Shown in pieces: positions 35,725 to 44,245 of a DNA stretch of 64,000 nucleotides. Below the pieces are notes generated by a model. That model made no database searches. It was not told the origin of the DNA and saw nothing but the letters and a program-made list of their open reading frames with translations. The stretch covers positions 124,001 to 188,000 of the forward strand of contig NZ_ML660189.1 in the NCBI RefSeq assembly GCF_007483665.1. Reading direction: 5' to 3'. Every line of letters starts with the position of its first letter. Position 1 is the first letter of the stretch. A program made the translations under genes and the position numbers. The stretch comes from Catellatospora sichuanensis. Lineage in GTDB: Bacteria; Actinomycetota; Actinomycetes; Mycobacteriales; Micromonosporaceae.

Positions 35725-35816
35725 GGCACCTCCACGGGGGATCGGATGGAATTCCTCCGCGAGAGTATGACGTTTTCGCCCGTTTATAACCCTTTCGCCA
35801 CGCCTGGCGGCGGTAG

Positions 35817-36419
35817 CTACTTTTCCGACAGTGCCCGGACCGTGCGCCGCTGCCGCCGCCTTCGGGAAACGGTCATCATCCACCAGACCAGGCCGATCAG
35901 GAAGACGACCACCAGGAACGGGATGATGATGGCGACGACCGACAGGCTCGCGCTCGCGCCGTCCTCGACCGTGGACACGACCGGAGCCGCCACACCGAGC
36001 GTGGCCGCGTTCATCACCGGGCGGGCGACCGCCTTGGTGCTGTGCACCGTGAGCGCGATGAGCAGCCCGATCACGATCGGTATCCACAATTTCTGCGTCC
36101 ACAGCGCCGACGGGTCGGTGACCGTGACGGTCTCGGAGCCCGAACCCGCCGCGAAGGCCATGCCACCCGCGGTCGGCCGGACCACCGTCTGCACCACGTC
36201 GTTGACGCTGTCCACCACCGGCACCTTGTCGGCGACGAACTCGATCGCCAGCAGCACCGCGAGGATCAGCAGCACCCACCCGTTGCTCAGCCATGACCAG
36301 GCCGAGGGCAGATTGATCAGATTGGTGTACCGGTCCAGCATGCCGATCACCAGCAGCGGGATGTAGGCGTTCAGTCCCGCCGCCGTGGCCAGCCCCGTAC
36401 CGGTGAGAAGTTCGAGCAC
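35817..36419 (-). CDS. DUF4126 family membrane protein
   Basis: 200-residue membrane protein with the DUF4126 pattern: GTGLATAAGLNAYIPLLVIG at the N-terminus, AIEFVADKVPVVDSVNDVVQ in the middle, and a C-terminal TM (VAIIIPFLVVVFLIGLVWWM) followed by Arg-rich residues. About five TM segments. Function unknown. The GTG is preceded by CATGCT and six bases, hinting at a leaderless mRNA. It is divergent from nucS. Confidence 0.85.
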   Translation of the reverse strand: MLELLTGTGLATAAGLNAYIPLLVIGMLDRYTNLINLPSAWSWLSNGWVLLILAVLLAIEFVADKVPVVDSVNDVVQTVVRPTAGGMAFAAGSGSETVTVTDPSALWTQKLWIPIVIGLLIALTVHSTKAVARPVMNAATLGVAAPVVSTVEDGASASLSVVAIIIPFLVVVFLIGLVWWMMTVSRRRRQRRTVRALSEK

Positions 36420-36478
36420 GCTCCCAGCATGCCCCGCTCGTGCAACGGACGCGAACGCTACGGCGGATACGCGTCCCT

Positions 36479-36490
36479 TAGGCTGTTTCG
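36479..36490 (+). promoter_or_regulatory. Leaderless promoter of nucS
   Basis: TAGGCT, GTTTCG, then GTG at 36491. Confidence 0.7.
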
Positions 36491-37150
36491 GTGCGTCTCG
36501 TCATCGCCCGGTGCACCGTCGACTATGTCGGACGGCTGTCATCCCATCTCCCCTCCGCCAAACGCCTGCTCATCGTGAAGGCGGACGGTTCGGTCTCGAT
36601 CCACGCCGACGACCGGGCATACAAGCCGCTGAACTGGATGAGCCCACCCTGCAAGCTGGTCGAGGAACCCGGCGTGTGGCGCGTGGTCAACAAGGCAGGT
36701 GAGGAGCTCAGGATCGCCCTCGAGGAGATCTTCGAGGACACCTCCCACGTCTTCGGCCCCGACCCCGGCCTCCAGAAGGACGGCGTCGAAGCCCACCTCC
36801 AGGAGCTGCTGGCCGCCGCCCCCCACACCTTCGGCGAGGGCTTCACCCTGGTCCGCCGCGAATACATGACCGCCATCGGCCCGGTCGACCTGCTCTGCCG
36901 CGACGCCGCCAAGGCCCACGTAGCCGTCGAGATCAAACGACGCGGCGAGATCGACGGCGTAGAACAGCTGACCCGCTACCTGGAACTCCTCAACCGCGAC
37001 CCCCTGCTCGCCCCCGTGGCCGGCATCTTCGCCGCCCAGGAGATCAAGCCCCAAGCCCGAGTCCTCGCCGAAGACCGAGGAATCCGCTGCGTGGTAGTCG
37101 ACTACGACCGCCTCCGCGGCACCAAGAAAGACGAACTAACCCTCTTCTAA
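36491..37150 (+). CDS. nucS: Endonuclease NucS (mismatch-specific)
   Basis: 219-residue nuclease that cuts both strands at G-T, G-G and T-T mispairs and serves as mismatch repair in actinobacteria, which lack MutS/MutL. N-terminal DNA-binding/dimer domain: [21 protein letters not shown]-terminal RecB-like nuclease: GPVDLLCRD (Asp133), VAVEIKRRG (Glu147, Lys149) and VEQLTRYLE (Gln159). The C-terminal DELTLF fits a beta-clamp-binding tail. It is transcribed alone from a leaderless GTG; a long inverted repeat follows. Confidence 0.95.
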   Translation: MRLVIARCTVDYVGRLSSHLPSAKRLLIVKADGSVSIHADDRAYKPLNWMSPPCKLVEEPGVWRVVNKAGEELRIALEEIFEDTSHVFGPDPGLQKDGVEAHLQELLAAAPHTFGEGFTLVRREYMTAIGPVDLLCRDAAKAHVAVEIKRRGEIDGVEQLTRYLELLNRDPLLAPVAGIFAAQEIKPQARVLAEDRGIRCVVVDYDRLRGTKKDELTLF

Positions 37151-37151
37151 C

Positions 37152-37246
37152 CCCCAAGATCCAGACGATCTTGCGTGGACTGTGGGTGCGACACGCCCGA
37201 AACGGGCAAAGGCGTAACAGTTCGCGCAAGATCGTCGCGATCTTGG
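37152..37246. repeat. Long inverted repeat, family C
   Basis: Arms of about 31 bases (CCCCAAGATCCAGACGATCT... and ...AAGATCGTCGCGATCTTGGGG) with about four mismatches enclose a loop that has its own small hairpin GCCCGAAACGGGC. It lies between the convergent genes nucS and tetR. Same family as 46051; a minimal form is at 5479. Confidence 0.8.
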
Positions 37247-37273
37247 GGTGGGGCGGGGGCGGGGCGGGGTGGG

Positions 37274-37861
37274 TTAGGGGGTGAAGCCTTTGCCTACCTT
37301 GGTGAGGGAGTCATCGACGATCTTGGCGAGGTCGAGGGTGCCGTTGGAGTCGACCCAGGCGAAGATGGCGGGGAGCATGGCGCCGAAGCAGGCGCCGGCC
37401 ATGATCTGCACCTCCAGGTCGTCCTCGGGGCGGCCGGTGCGTGGCGCGACCGCGGCGCTGATCAGCTTGATGTTGCCGAGCAGGTTGTCGAGCAGGCGGG
37501 CACGCACCGCGGGCACGGAGTTCTGCAGGCGGGCGCGCAGGAGCAACTTGTCGCGGTCCGCGTCCGGCAGGTTGCCGAGCGTGCTCCGCACGGCGTGCCG
37601 CAGTGCGTCGACCGGCCCCATCCCGACCGGCGCCGCGGCGACCGCGGACGCCAGCATCGGGTCGTACTCGTCGTCGAGGACGACGTCCTCCTTGGTGGCG
37701 AAGTACCGGAAGAACGTGCTGGGGGAGATCTCGGCGGCCGCGGCGATCTGCTCCACCGTGGTGGCGTCGTAGCCCTGCTCGGTGAACAGCCGCAGCGCGT
37801 GCTCCTGGATCAACCAGCGGGTCTTCTGCTTCTTGCGCTCACGCAACCCCGACGAGCTCAT
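37274..37861 (-). CDS. TetR family transcriptional regulator
   Basis: 195-residue regulator. The helix-turn-helix is in the N-terminal third (ATTVEQIAAAAEISPSTFFRYF) preceded by RERKKQKTRWLIQEHALRLF, matching TetR/AcrR proteins. The C-terminal ligand-binding part is not assignable. The ATG at 37861 lies inside the 3' end of the upstream MFS gene (same strand), so the pump and regulator are co-expressed and the pump is the probable target. A 12-base palindrome in the pump promoter (39408) is the likely operator. Confidence 0.9.
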   Translation of the reverse strand: MSSSGLRERKKQKTRWLIQEHALRLFTEQGYDATTVEQIAAAAEISPSTFFRYFATKEDVVLDDEYDPMLASAVAAAPVGMGPVDALRHAVRSTLGNLPDADRDKLLLRARLQNSVPAVRARLLDNLLGNIKLISAAVAPRTGRPEDDLEVQIMAGACFGAMLPAIFAWVDSNGTLDLAKIVDDSLTKVGKGFTP

Positions 37862-39362
37862 GTGCGGATTCTCCACCATCGCCGGGGTCGGCGCGGCGGG
37901 CGGGCAGGAGCAGGGCGGTCAGCGCCGCCCCGGCGACCGCGATCGCCGCGCAGCACCACAGCACCGCGGCCATGCCCGCGACGAACGCGTCGTGCGCGCT
38001 CGCCGCCAGCTCCGGCCGGTCCAACAGGGCGGCCACGGCGTACGCGCCCGCGGCCGAGTCCTGCGCGGTCCGCGCCGCGTCGGCCCCGAGCCCGGCGACG
38101 TCGACCCGTCCGGTGTAGACGGCGTTGAGCAGGCTGCCCAGCAGGGCGACGCCGAGCGCCCCGGCGGCCTGCCGCATGGTCATCGTCAGTGCGGTGCCGG
38201 AGCCGGCCCGCTCTGGCGGCAGCGCGCCCAGCACGGCGTCCATTGCCGGGGCCAGCGCCAGGCCGGTGCCGAAGCCGACGACCGCGCACCAGGTGGCCGC
38301 GAAGCCGTACCCGGTGGTGGGTCCGGTCGTCGCCCCGAGGGCCAGCCCGGCCGCGGTGATGAGCAGGCCCGCGGTGACCGGCAGCCGGTGGCCGATCCGG
38401 ACGGACAGCCGTGCCGCGAGCGGCGACGCCACGAACAGGCCGCCGATCAGGGGCAGCAGCCGGACGCCGGTGCCCAGGGCGTCGTAGCCGAATCCGAACG
38501 ACAGGTACTGCGGCACCACGAAGAGCAGTCCGAACAGGCCGAAGGAGAGGATCGTGGCGGCGACCGCGCCCCACAGGAAACCGGGGTCGCCGAACAGCCG
38601 CAGATCGATCATCGGATGGGCGGTGCGCCGCTCCCACCACACGAAGGCGGTGAGCAGCAGCACGCCGCCGGTCAGCGCGGCCAGCACCAGCGGGTCGCCC
38701 CAGCCGCGTTCGGGGGCGGCGACGATCCCGTACACCAGGGTCACCAACCCGGTCGTGGAGAGCAGGCCGCCGGGCAGGTCGGCGGGGCGCGGGTGCGGAT
38801 CGCGGTTCTCCGGCATCAGCAGCGCCACCGCGATCATGCCGAGCGCCGCGACCGGCACGTTGATCAGGAAGATCGAGCCCCACCAGAAGTGGTCGAGCAG
38901 GTAACCGCCGACGATCGGCCCGAGCGGGATGCCCAGGCCCAGGCCCAGCATCAGCACCGCGACCGCCTTCGGCCGCTCGGCGGGCGCGAACAGCGCGGGC
39001 AGCACCGCGACCGCGGTCGGGGTGAGGATCGCCGCGCCGAGGCCCATCAGGGTGCGGGCGGCCAGCAGCGCGGCCAGCCCATCGGAGAAAACCGAGATCA
39101 GCGAGGCCGCGCCGAGCACGGCCAGGCCGACCAGGAGCAGCCGGCGACGGCCGTAGCGGTCGCCCAGCGCCCCGAACGGCAGCATCAGACCCGCGAACAC
39201 CAGCACGTACGCGTTGACGACCCACTGCAGCCCGGCGGTGCCCACGTCCAGGTCCGCCGCGATCGTGGGCAGCGCGACGTTGAGCACCGTCCCGTCCAGT
39301 CCCACCACGAGCACGCTGAGCACGAGCGCGCCGAGCGCCCACCAGCGCCGTCCAACCTGCAT
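37839..39362 (-). CDS. MFS drug exporter, DHA2 family (14 TM)
   Basis: 507-residue transporter. The DHA2 signs are present: LDGTVLNVALPTIAADL in TM1, GALGDRYGRRRLLLVG (motif A) and LGIPLGPIVGGYLLDHFWWG (motif C, antiporter type), and about 14 TM segments. It likely uses proton exchange to export a drug-like compound. A GGAGGAG lies 5-6 bases before the ATG. The 3' end overlaps the tetR gene by 23 bases. The promoter contains a perfect palindrome and a degenerate direct repeat. Confidence 0.92.
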   Translation of the reverse strand: MQVGRRWWALGALVLSVLVVGLDGTVLNVALPTIAADLDVGTAGLQWVVNAYVLVFAGLMLPFGALGDRYGRRRLLLVGLAVLGAASLISVFSDGLAALLAARTLMGLGAAILTPTAVAVLPALFAPAERPKAVAVLMLGLGLGIPLGPIVGGYLLDHFWWGSIFLINVPVAALGMIAVALLMPENRDPHPRPADLPGGLLSTTGLVTLVYGIVAAPERGWGDPLVLAALTGGVLLLTAFVWWERRTAHPMIDLRLFGDPGFLWGAVAATILSFGLFGLLFVVPQYLSFGFGYDALGTGVRLLPLIGGLFVASPLAARLSVRIGHRLPVTAGLLITAAGLALGATTGPTTGYGFAATWCAVVGFGTGLALAPAMDAVLGALPPERAGSGTALTMTMRQAAGALGVALLGSLLNAVYTGRVDVAGLGADAARTAQDSAAGAYAVAALLDRPELAASAHDAFVAGMAAVLWCCAAIAVAGAALTALLLPARRADPGDGGESAHELVGVA

Positions 39363-39377
39363 GACAGCTCCTCCAAA

Positions 39378-39419
39378 ATGATAGTCACTAGAAAATGACA
39401 GTAGCTACCATAATTATGG
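39378..39419 (-). promoter_or_regulatory. Putative TetR operator of the MFS-tetR operon
   Basis: A perfect 12-base palindrome CCATAATTATGG (39408-39419) and two similar units, TGATAGTCACTA and TGACAGTAGCTA, lie in an AT-rich stretch directly before the MFS gene. On the minus strand, TATCAT could be the -10 hexamer. Confidence 0.6.
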
Positions 39420-39430
39420 AGCGCAAACAG

Positions 39431-39462
39431 CGAGGCCCCCGGCGGGTGCGCCGGGGGCCTCG
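39431..39462 (-). terminator. Terminator after the aldehyde dehydrogenase gene
   Basis: A perfect 14-base stem CGAGGCCCCCGGCG/CGCCGGGGGCCTCG with a 4-base loop, 14 bases beyond the dehydrogenase stop. Confidence 0.85.
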
Positions 39463-39475
39463 TGGTGTTTTCGGA

Positions 39476-40975
39476 TCAGCGGTCGCGACCGTGCAGCAGC
39501 TTCGTCACGGTCAGCGCCAGCCGGACCGCCGACGGCGTGCGCTCGAAGGTGAGCAGCGCCGGCAGGCTCGGCATGCGTCGCCGGGCGATGGCCTTGGCGC
39601 GGGTGAACTCGCGCAGGCCGTCCGCGCCGTGGATGCGGCCGAAGCCCGACGCGCCGACGCCGCCGAAGGGCAGCGTGGGCAGCACCGCGAAGGAGAACGC
39701 CGAGTTCACCGCGGTCATGCCGGTGCGCAGCCGCCGTGCGATCGCCATGCCGTGGCGCTTGGAGAACACCGCCGACCCCAGCCCGTACGCCGAGTCGTTG
39801 GCCAGCGTGATCGCCTCCTCGATCGAGGCGACCTTGGTGACCGTGATGGTCGGCCCGAACGTCTCCTCGCGCACGGCCGCCGAGGTCTCCGGCACGTCGA
39901 CCAGGATCGTCGGCTTGACGTACGCGCCCTGCACCGAGTCGGGGCCGCCGAGCAGGGCGCGTCCACCGCTGTTCAGGGCGTCGTCGATGTGCCGGGCGAT
40001 GATGTCGCGCTGGCCGGGCATGGTGATCGGGCCGACCTGCTCGCCGACCGTCAGCTTCTCGGTCCGCGCCACCAGCTTGCTCACGAACGCGTCGTACACC
40101 CGCTCGTGCACGTACGCCCGCTCGATGCCGACGCAGGCCTGGCCGGCGTTGAAGTTGGCGCCCCAGGCCGCCGCCTCGGCCGCCGCGTCGAGGTCGGCGT
40201 CGTCGGCCACGATCAGCGCGTCCTTGCCGCCGCACTCGATGAGCACCGGGGTCAGCGACTCGGCGCAGGCGGCCATCACCTTGCGGCCGGTCGCCGCGGA
40301 GCCGGTGAAGGCCAGCTTGTCCACGCCGGACCGGCACAGCGCCGCGCCGGTCTCACCGGTGCCGTGCACGATCTGCAGCACCGGGTGCTCCGGCACGACC
40401 TCGGCGAACGCGTCCACGTAGAACTGGCCGACGGCGGGGGTGTACTCGCTGGGCTTGAACACCACGGCGTTGCCCGCGGCCAGCCCGTACGCGATGGAGC
40501 CGAACGGGGTGAAGATCGGGAAGTTCCACGGGCCGAGCACGCCGATGACACCGAACGGCTGGTACTCCAGGTGCGCGGCGTACTCGGACTGCATCAGTGA
40601 GCCGCCGACGCGGCGCGGGCCGAGCACCTTGCGGGCGTGCTTGGCGGCCCAGGCGGCGTGGTCGACCGAGACGACGATCTCCAGCAGCGCCTCGTCGACC
40701 GGCTTGCCGCCCTCGCGGTGCATCAGCTCGGCCAGCTCGTGGATGCGGGTCACCAGCAGGCTGCGCCAGGCCAGCAACCGCCGGCGGCGCTCGCGCCAGC
40801 CCAGCCCGGCCCACCAGACGCTCGCGACGCGGGCCCGCTCGACGGCGGCGGCCACGTCCGCGGCGGTGGCGACGGGCAGGCGGGCCACCTCGTCACCGGT
40901 GGCGGGGTTCGTCGAGATCAGCTCGCCGGCCTCGACGACACTCGCGCCGGGCGGCAGGGATGAGATGGTGGTCAC
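39476..40975 (-). CDS. Aldehyde dehydrogenase family protein
   Basis: 499-residue NAD(P)-dependent dehydrogenase. The catalytic Cys is in FNAGQACVGIERAYVH, the general-base Glu in LIECGGKDALIVADDA, the cofactor-binding FTGSAATGRKVM precedes them, and EETFGPTITV follows. The sequence fits the broad succinate-semialdehyde/coniferyl-type group, but the substrate is open. GTG 40975 has TAGACT and six bases before it (leaderless). A perfect hairpin follows. Confidence 0.9.
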   Translation of the reverse strand: MTTISSLPPGASVVEAGELISTNPATGDEVARLPVATAADVAAAVERARVASVWWAGLGWRERRRRLLAWRSLLVTRIHELAELMHREGGKPVDEALLEIVVSVDHAAWAAKHARKVLGPRRVGGSLMQSEYAAHLEYQPFGVIGVLGPWNFPIFTPFGSIAYGLAAGNAVVFKPSEYTPAVGQFYVDAFAEVVPEHPVLQIVHGTGETGAALCRSGVDKLAFTGSAATGRKVMAACAESLTPVLIECGGKDALIVADDADLDAAAEAAAWGANFNAGQACVGIERAYVHERVYDAFVSKLVARTEKLTVGEQVGPITMPGQRDIIARHIDDALNSGGRALLGGPDSVQGAYVKPTILVDVPETSAAVREETFGPTITVTKVASIEEAITLANDSAYGLGSAVFSKRHGMAIARRLRTGMTAVNSAFSFAVLPTLPFGGVGASGFGRIHGADGLREFTRAKAIARRRMPSLPALLTFERTPSAVRLALTVTKLLHGRDR

Positions 40976-40987
40976 GCGCGCAGTCTA
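40976..40987 (-). promoter_or_regulatory. Leaderless promoter of the aldehyde dehydrogenase gene
   Basis: Minus strand: TAGACT, GCGCGC, then GTG at 40975. Confidence 0.65.
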
Positions 40988-41016
40988 GGCCTACTCACGA
41001 GTAATCCGAAACATCC

Positions 41017-41700
41017 TCACGCATGGAGGTGGTCCTCGATCAGCCGGGCCGCGATCGCCGCCGGGTCGGGGAGCTCGTTGTTCTCATACAGGTCGAGGAA
41101 GCGCTGCTGCCCGGCGAACCGGGCGGCCCGGATCGTCTCCTGCATGCCGGTGTCCATCACGCCCGGGTTGACGATCTCCACCTTGATCCGGGGCTCGTCC
41201 GCGTACTGCTCGGCCAGGTGCGCGAAGAACTCCTCGGCCCCGCGCTTGGTCGCCGAGTACGCCGACCAGCCGTCGATGACCCGGTGCGCCGCGCCCGAGG
41301 AGACGAACATGATCACGGCTCGGGCCGTCGCGGGCAGGGCCGCCAGCAGGGAGTTGGTCAGCAGCATCGGCGCGGTCAGGTTCACCGCGACCGCGTTGGC
41401 CAGCTCGTCCGGCTCGAGGTCGCCGATCGGCCCGATCGGGGCGACCACCGCGGCGTTGTGGATCAGCACCACCTCGTCGGCGTCCGCGATCAGCTCGTTC
41501 AGTTCGGACGCGTGCGGCAGGGTGGACGGCTCGGCCAGCTCGCAGTGGCGCAGGACCAGCCGCGGACCGGCGGCGATGCGCTGCGCGTCGGTGAAGCCGC
41601 GACCCAGCGCCAGCACCGTGGTGTCCTCGTCGGTCTCGAACTGGTTCAGCAGCGCCTCACCCAGCCCGCGGGACACGCCTGTGATCACGACATAACGCAC
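41017..41700 (-). CDS. Short-chain dehydrogenase/reductase, sepiapterin-reductase-like
   Basis: 227-residue SDR. Cofactor loop VVITGVSRGLGEALL at the N-terminus, LIHNAAVVAPIGPI (NAG-equivalent), FVSSGAAHRV (Ser) and the catalytic YSATKRGAEEF (Tyr-x3-Lys). The best resemblance is to benzil/sepiapterin reductases of the YueD type. GTG 41700 (MRYVVITG) is chosen over a GTG two codons earlier because TAGCCT sits exactly six bases upstream of it. It is upstream of the aldehyde dehydrogenase on the same strand, but each has its own promoter. Confidence 0.88.
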   Translation of the reverse strand: MRYVVITGVSRGLGEALLNQFETDEDTTVLALGRGFTDAQRIAAGPRLVLRHCELAEPSTLPHASELNELIADADEVVLIHNAAVVAPIGPIGDLEPDELANAVAVNLTAPMLLTNSLLAALPATARAVIMFVSSGAAHRVIDGWSAYSATKRGAEEFFAHLAEQYADEPRIKVEIVNPGVMDTGMQETIRAARFAGQQRFLDLYENNELPDPAAIAARLIEDHLHA

Positions 41701-41712
41701 GCTCACAGGCTA
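41701..41712 (-). promoter_or_regulatory. Leaderless promoter of the SDR gene
   Basis: Minus strand: TAGCCT, GTGAGC, then GTG at 41700. Confidence 0.6.
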
Positions 41713-41819
41713 GTCCGTGGACCGCCCCGCCCACGCGGCCAACCCCGTACGCCGCGAGATCCCGGCTGTCTGCCGCCGCCGGGACGACGGCAGACAGCCA
41801 AGATCTACGGCGAAGCCGC

Positions 41820-42896
41820 CTACTCGTACTCGGTGCCGCCCTTGCGGGTGAGGTAGGCGGGGGAGACCAGCTTGCCGATGGCGCGGCCACCGGTCACCGG
41901 GCTGTAGCGCTCCGGCGTCGACCGCACGACCAGGCCCTCGCGCAGGTTCGCGCCGGTACCGGAGACCGTCTCGGTGCCGTCGGCCAGCGCGATCAGCGCC
42001 TGCTCGTCGTAGGCGCCCCGGTACAGCACGGGGACCAGGGGCACCCCGTGCTCCGCGGCGAGCGGCGCGTACTCGTCGAGGGTCAGCCAGCGCACGCCGT
42101 CCCCGGCGTCCACGCAGACGTCGAACACCGCGTAGCCGGGACGCACCCCGGCGTTCGCGCCGTACGGCAGGTCCTGCACGCCCCGGCCGAACACCTCGCC
42201 GAAGACGCCGACCCGGGCCGCGCCGAGCGCGCCGGCGACCGCCGCGGCGAACGCGGGCAGGCCGTACGTGCGGATCGCCCGCCAGTACAGGTTGCCGTCG
42301 GCCTGCTTGATGGCCAGGCGCTGCTTGCCGAAGCCCTTCGAGGACGCGTACACCTCGCCGGTGGCCGCGACCAGCGTCATCAGCGTGGCCGAGCCGTGGA
42401 TCTTCTCGGTGGCGATCACCTGCTCGCCGGCCGTGAACAGGTCCGGGTAGCGGCGGACGTTCTCCACCTCCAGCCAGGGCAGCAGGTCGGCCGCGGGCAT
42501 CATGTCCCCGGCCAGGTGCACCGGCACCGGCGGGTTCCACTTGACCACGCCGAGCAGTTCCGCGAAGTCCGTGCCCGCCGCGGCCGCCTGGGCCAGGTCC
42601 ACGTCGGACAGCGCCTTCGGCAGGCAGACGATGCCCTGGGACAGCTCGCCGCGCAGGCGTACCGCGGTGATGCGGTCCTTGTTCGCGCCCGAGAGGCGGC
42701 CGGTGAGGCCGAGCTCGGCGATGAGCGGCTCCGGTAGCACGGAGCCTTCGGGCAGGTAGACGGCGTGGTCCCCGGTGCGGAAAGCGCCCTTGGCGACCAC
42801 CGCGCGCAGCCGTCCCACCTCGGCGAGCTCGAGCGCGTCGGCATTGTTGTGCGGGTGGATCACCAGCCGTTCCGCGGTGACCTTGAGTGTCGACAT
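41820..42896 (-). CDS. RNA ligase, Deinococcus DraRnl type
   Basis: 358-residue ATP-dependent RNA ligase. The N-terminal ~150 residues (LKVTAERLVIHPHNNADALE, AVVAKGAFRTGDHAVYLPEG) match the OB-type domain that precedes the ligase domain in D. radiodurans Rnl. Motif I follows in IATEKIHGSATLM (adenylated Lys), with ASSKGFGKQRLAIK, VGVFGEVFGRGVQ and the motif IV-like NLREGLVVRS. DraRnl seals 3'-OH/5'-PO4 nicks in duplexes with RNA at the 3' side. It is the second RNA ligase in the window, of a different family from that at 2805. ATG 42896 gives MSTLKVTAERLV; upstream lies a family-B repeat. Confidence 0.87.
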   Translation of the reverse strand: MSTLKVTAERLVIHPHNNADALELAEVGRLRAVVAKGAFRTGDHAVYLPEGSVLPEPLIAELGLTGRLSGANKDRITAVRLRGELSQGIVCLPKALSDVDLAQAAAAGTDFAELLGVVKWNPPVPVHLAGDMMPAADLLPWLEVENVRRYPDLFTAGEQVIATEKIHGSATLMTLVAATGEVYASSKGFGKQRLAIKQADGNLYWRAIRTYGLPAFAAAVAGALGAARVGVFGEVFGRGVQDLPYGANAGVRPGYAVFDVCVDAGDGVRWLTLDEYAPLAAEHGVPLVPVLYRGAYDEQALIALADGTETVSGTGANLREGLVVRSTPERYSPVTGGRAIGKLVSPAYLTRKGGTEYE

Positions 42897-42953
42897 GCCG
42901 AGAATGGTCGCCGCCCGGCATGCCCCCCAGCAACCGACTTCCCGCCCGAGAGC

Positions 42954-43002
42954 AAGGAAGGGCACCTTCACATCGCTGTGTGTTGTAGAAGGTGCCCTTC
43001 CT
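42954..43002. repeat. REP-like repeat, family B, copy 3
   Basis: AAGGAAGGGCACCTTC and GAAGGTGCCCTTCCT in inverted orientation around ACATCGCTGTGTGTTGTA. It lies between the divergent RNA ligase and hydrolase genes, so it cannot act as a terminator for either. Confidence 0.87.
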
Positions 43003-43145
43003 GACATGCGCGACGACTGCGCGCCGCCAACCTGGGACGGCGTGAGGCGGCGGTGCTACGCCGTCCCGCGGATTGTGTGGGCGGACACCACTGGCGCGGC
43101 GCGTCCGGTGTGGCAGCATCCGGCGCACGCGAGTGAGGAGCGGGT

Positions 43146-44045
43146 ATGGGTGACCTGGTGGCGTACCGGATGGACGTCGTGCCCGTCCGCGGCGGTGAGC
43201 TGCGGGTGGGCGTATGGGGCGAGCGCGGGCCGGTGGTCGTCGCGGTGCACGGGATCACGTCGTCGCACCTGGCCTGGACGCTGATCGGTCCCGAGCTGGG
43301 CCGCGACCACCGGGTGGTCGCCGTGGACCTGCGCGGCCGGGGCGGCAGTCGTGACCTGCCCGGCCCGTACGGCATGGCCGAGCACGCCACCGACATCGTC
43401 GCGGTCGTCCGGGCGTACGCCGACGGCCCGGTGACCCTGGTCGGCCACTCGATGGGCGGCTTCGTGGTCGCGGAGACCGCGCGCCGCTTTCCGGAGCTGG
43501 CCGAACGCCTGATCCTCGTCGACGGCGGGGCTCCGCTGCCGCTGCCGCCGGGCATCGACGCGTCCGGTGGCCCGGCCGCGCTGGAGGAGGCGATCGCCAC
43601 GACGGTCGGTGCCGTCTTCGCGCGGCTGAACATGACCTTCGCGGATCGGGACGAGTATCTGGCGCTGTGGCGGCAGCACCCGTCCTTCGATCCCTGGCCG
43701 GCGGGGGCCGACGCTTATCTCGCTTACGACCTGGTGGACGAGGAGCCGCAGCTGCGCGCCGCCTGCCGGATGCAGGCCGCGGTCCGGGACGGCCAGGACC
43801 TCTACGCGTTGCCGGGCACGACGCCCGCTCCGCTGCCCTGCCCCGCCGTGTTCCTGCGCGCCCCGCGAGGCATGTTCGACGACCCGGACGCCCCGCTCTA
43901 CACCCCGGGCCGGGCGAGCGAATGGCTGCCGGGTGTGGCGGAGACCGATGTGCCGGACGTGAACCATTACACGATCACGCTGGGCCGCGAGGGTGCCGCA
44001 GCCGTGGCCGCAGCCGTCCGGGCGGGTGCCCCTCACCCACTCTGA
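43146..44045 (+). CDS. Alpha/beta hydrolase
   Basis: 299-residue alpha/beta-hydrolase fold enzyme. Oxyanion block AVHGITSSHLAW, nucleophile elbow LVGHSMGGFV (Ser), acid region near VFLRAPRGMFDD and the C-terminal His in DVNHYTITLG. Substrate unknown. A GAGGAG lies 6-7 bases before the ATG. No operon partner: the next gene downstream has its own regulated promoter. Confidence 0.87.
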   Translation: MGDLVAYRMDVVPVRGGELRVGVWGERGPVVVAVHGITSSHLAWTLIGPELGRDHRVVAVDLRGRGGSRDLPGPYGMAEHATDIVAVVRAYADGPVTLVGHSMGGFVVAETARRFPELAERLILVDGGAPLPLPPGIDASGGPAALEEAIATTVGAVFARLNMTFADRDEYLALWRQHPSFDPWPAGADAYLAYDLVDEEPQLRAACRMQAAVRDGQDLYALPGTTPAPLPCPAVFLRAPRGMFDDPDAPLYTPGRASEWLPGVAETDVPDVNHYTITLGREGAAAVAAAVRAGAPHPL

Positions 44046-44089
44046 CCTGTGCGGCGACGGCGCTCGCCCGGCTACTCAGCCAAGGAAGC

Positions 44090-44146
44090 GTTAACAAGGG
44101 CACCTTCTGCAACGCATGGCGATGTGCAGGTGCCCTTCCTTTGCGC
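44090..44146. repeat. REP-like repeat, family B, copy 4
   Basis: TTAACAAGGGCACCTTCTGC and GCAGGTGCCCTTCCTTTG in inverted orientation around AACGCATGGCGATGT, whose reverse complement matches the ACATCGC core of the other copies. Confidence 0.82.
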
Positions 44147-44209
44147 CTGCTGATGAGTGGCTATGTTCACTTCGGGGGCAGGGTGTGGGAAGGCAGGGGC
44201 TCTGGCAGA

Positions 44210-44240
44210 CTCCCGAGTAACCTTAGCGATCGTTCGGGAG
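44210..44240 (+). promoter_or_regulatory. Promoter and putative operator of the hydroxyacyl-CoA dehydrogenase gene
   Basis: CCTTAGCGATCGTTCGGG (44221-44238) belongs to the shared operator set. A -10-like TAACCT (44218-44223) overlaps its left end. Flanking CTCCCGA and TCGGGAG add an outer inverted repeat. GGGAG lies 5 bases before the ATG. Confidence 0.6.
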
Positions 44241-44245
44241 ATGGG

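Noticed and set aside
42897..43007. N-terminal extension of the RNA ligase through the family B repeat
   Set aside because: The extra 37 residues are translated from repeat DNA (SDVKVPFLALG and similar peptides appear wherever the repeat is read), and the natural OB-domain start is MSTLKVTAERLV.
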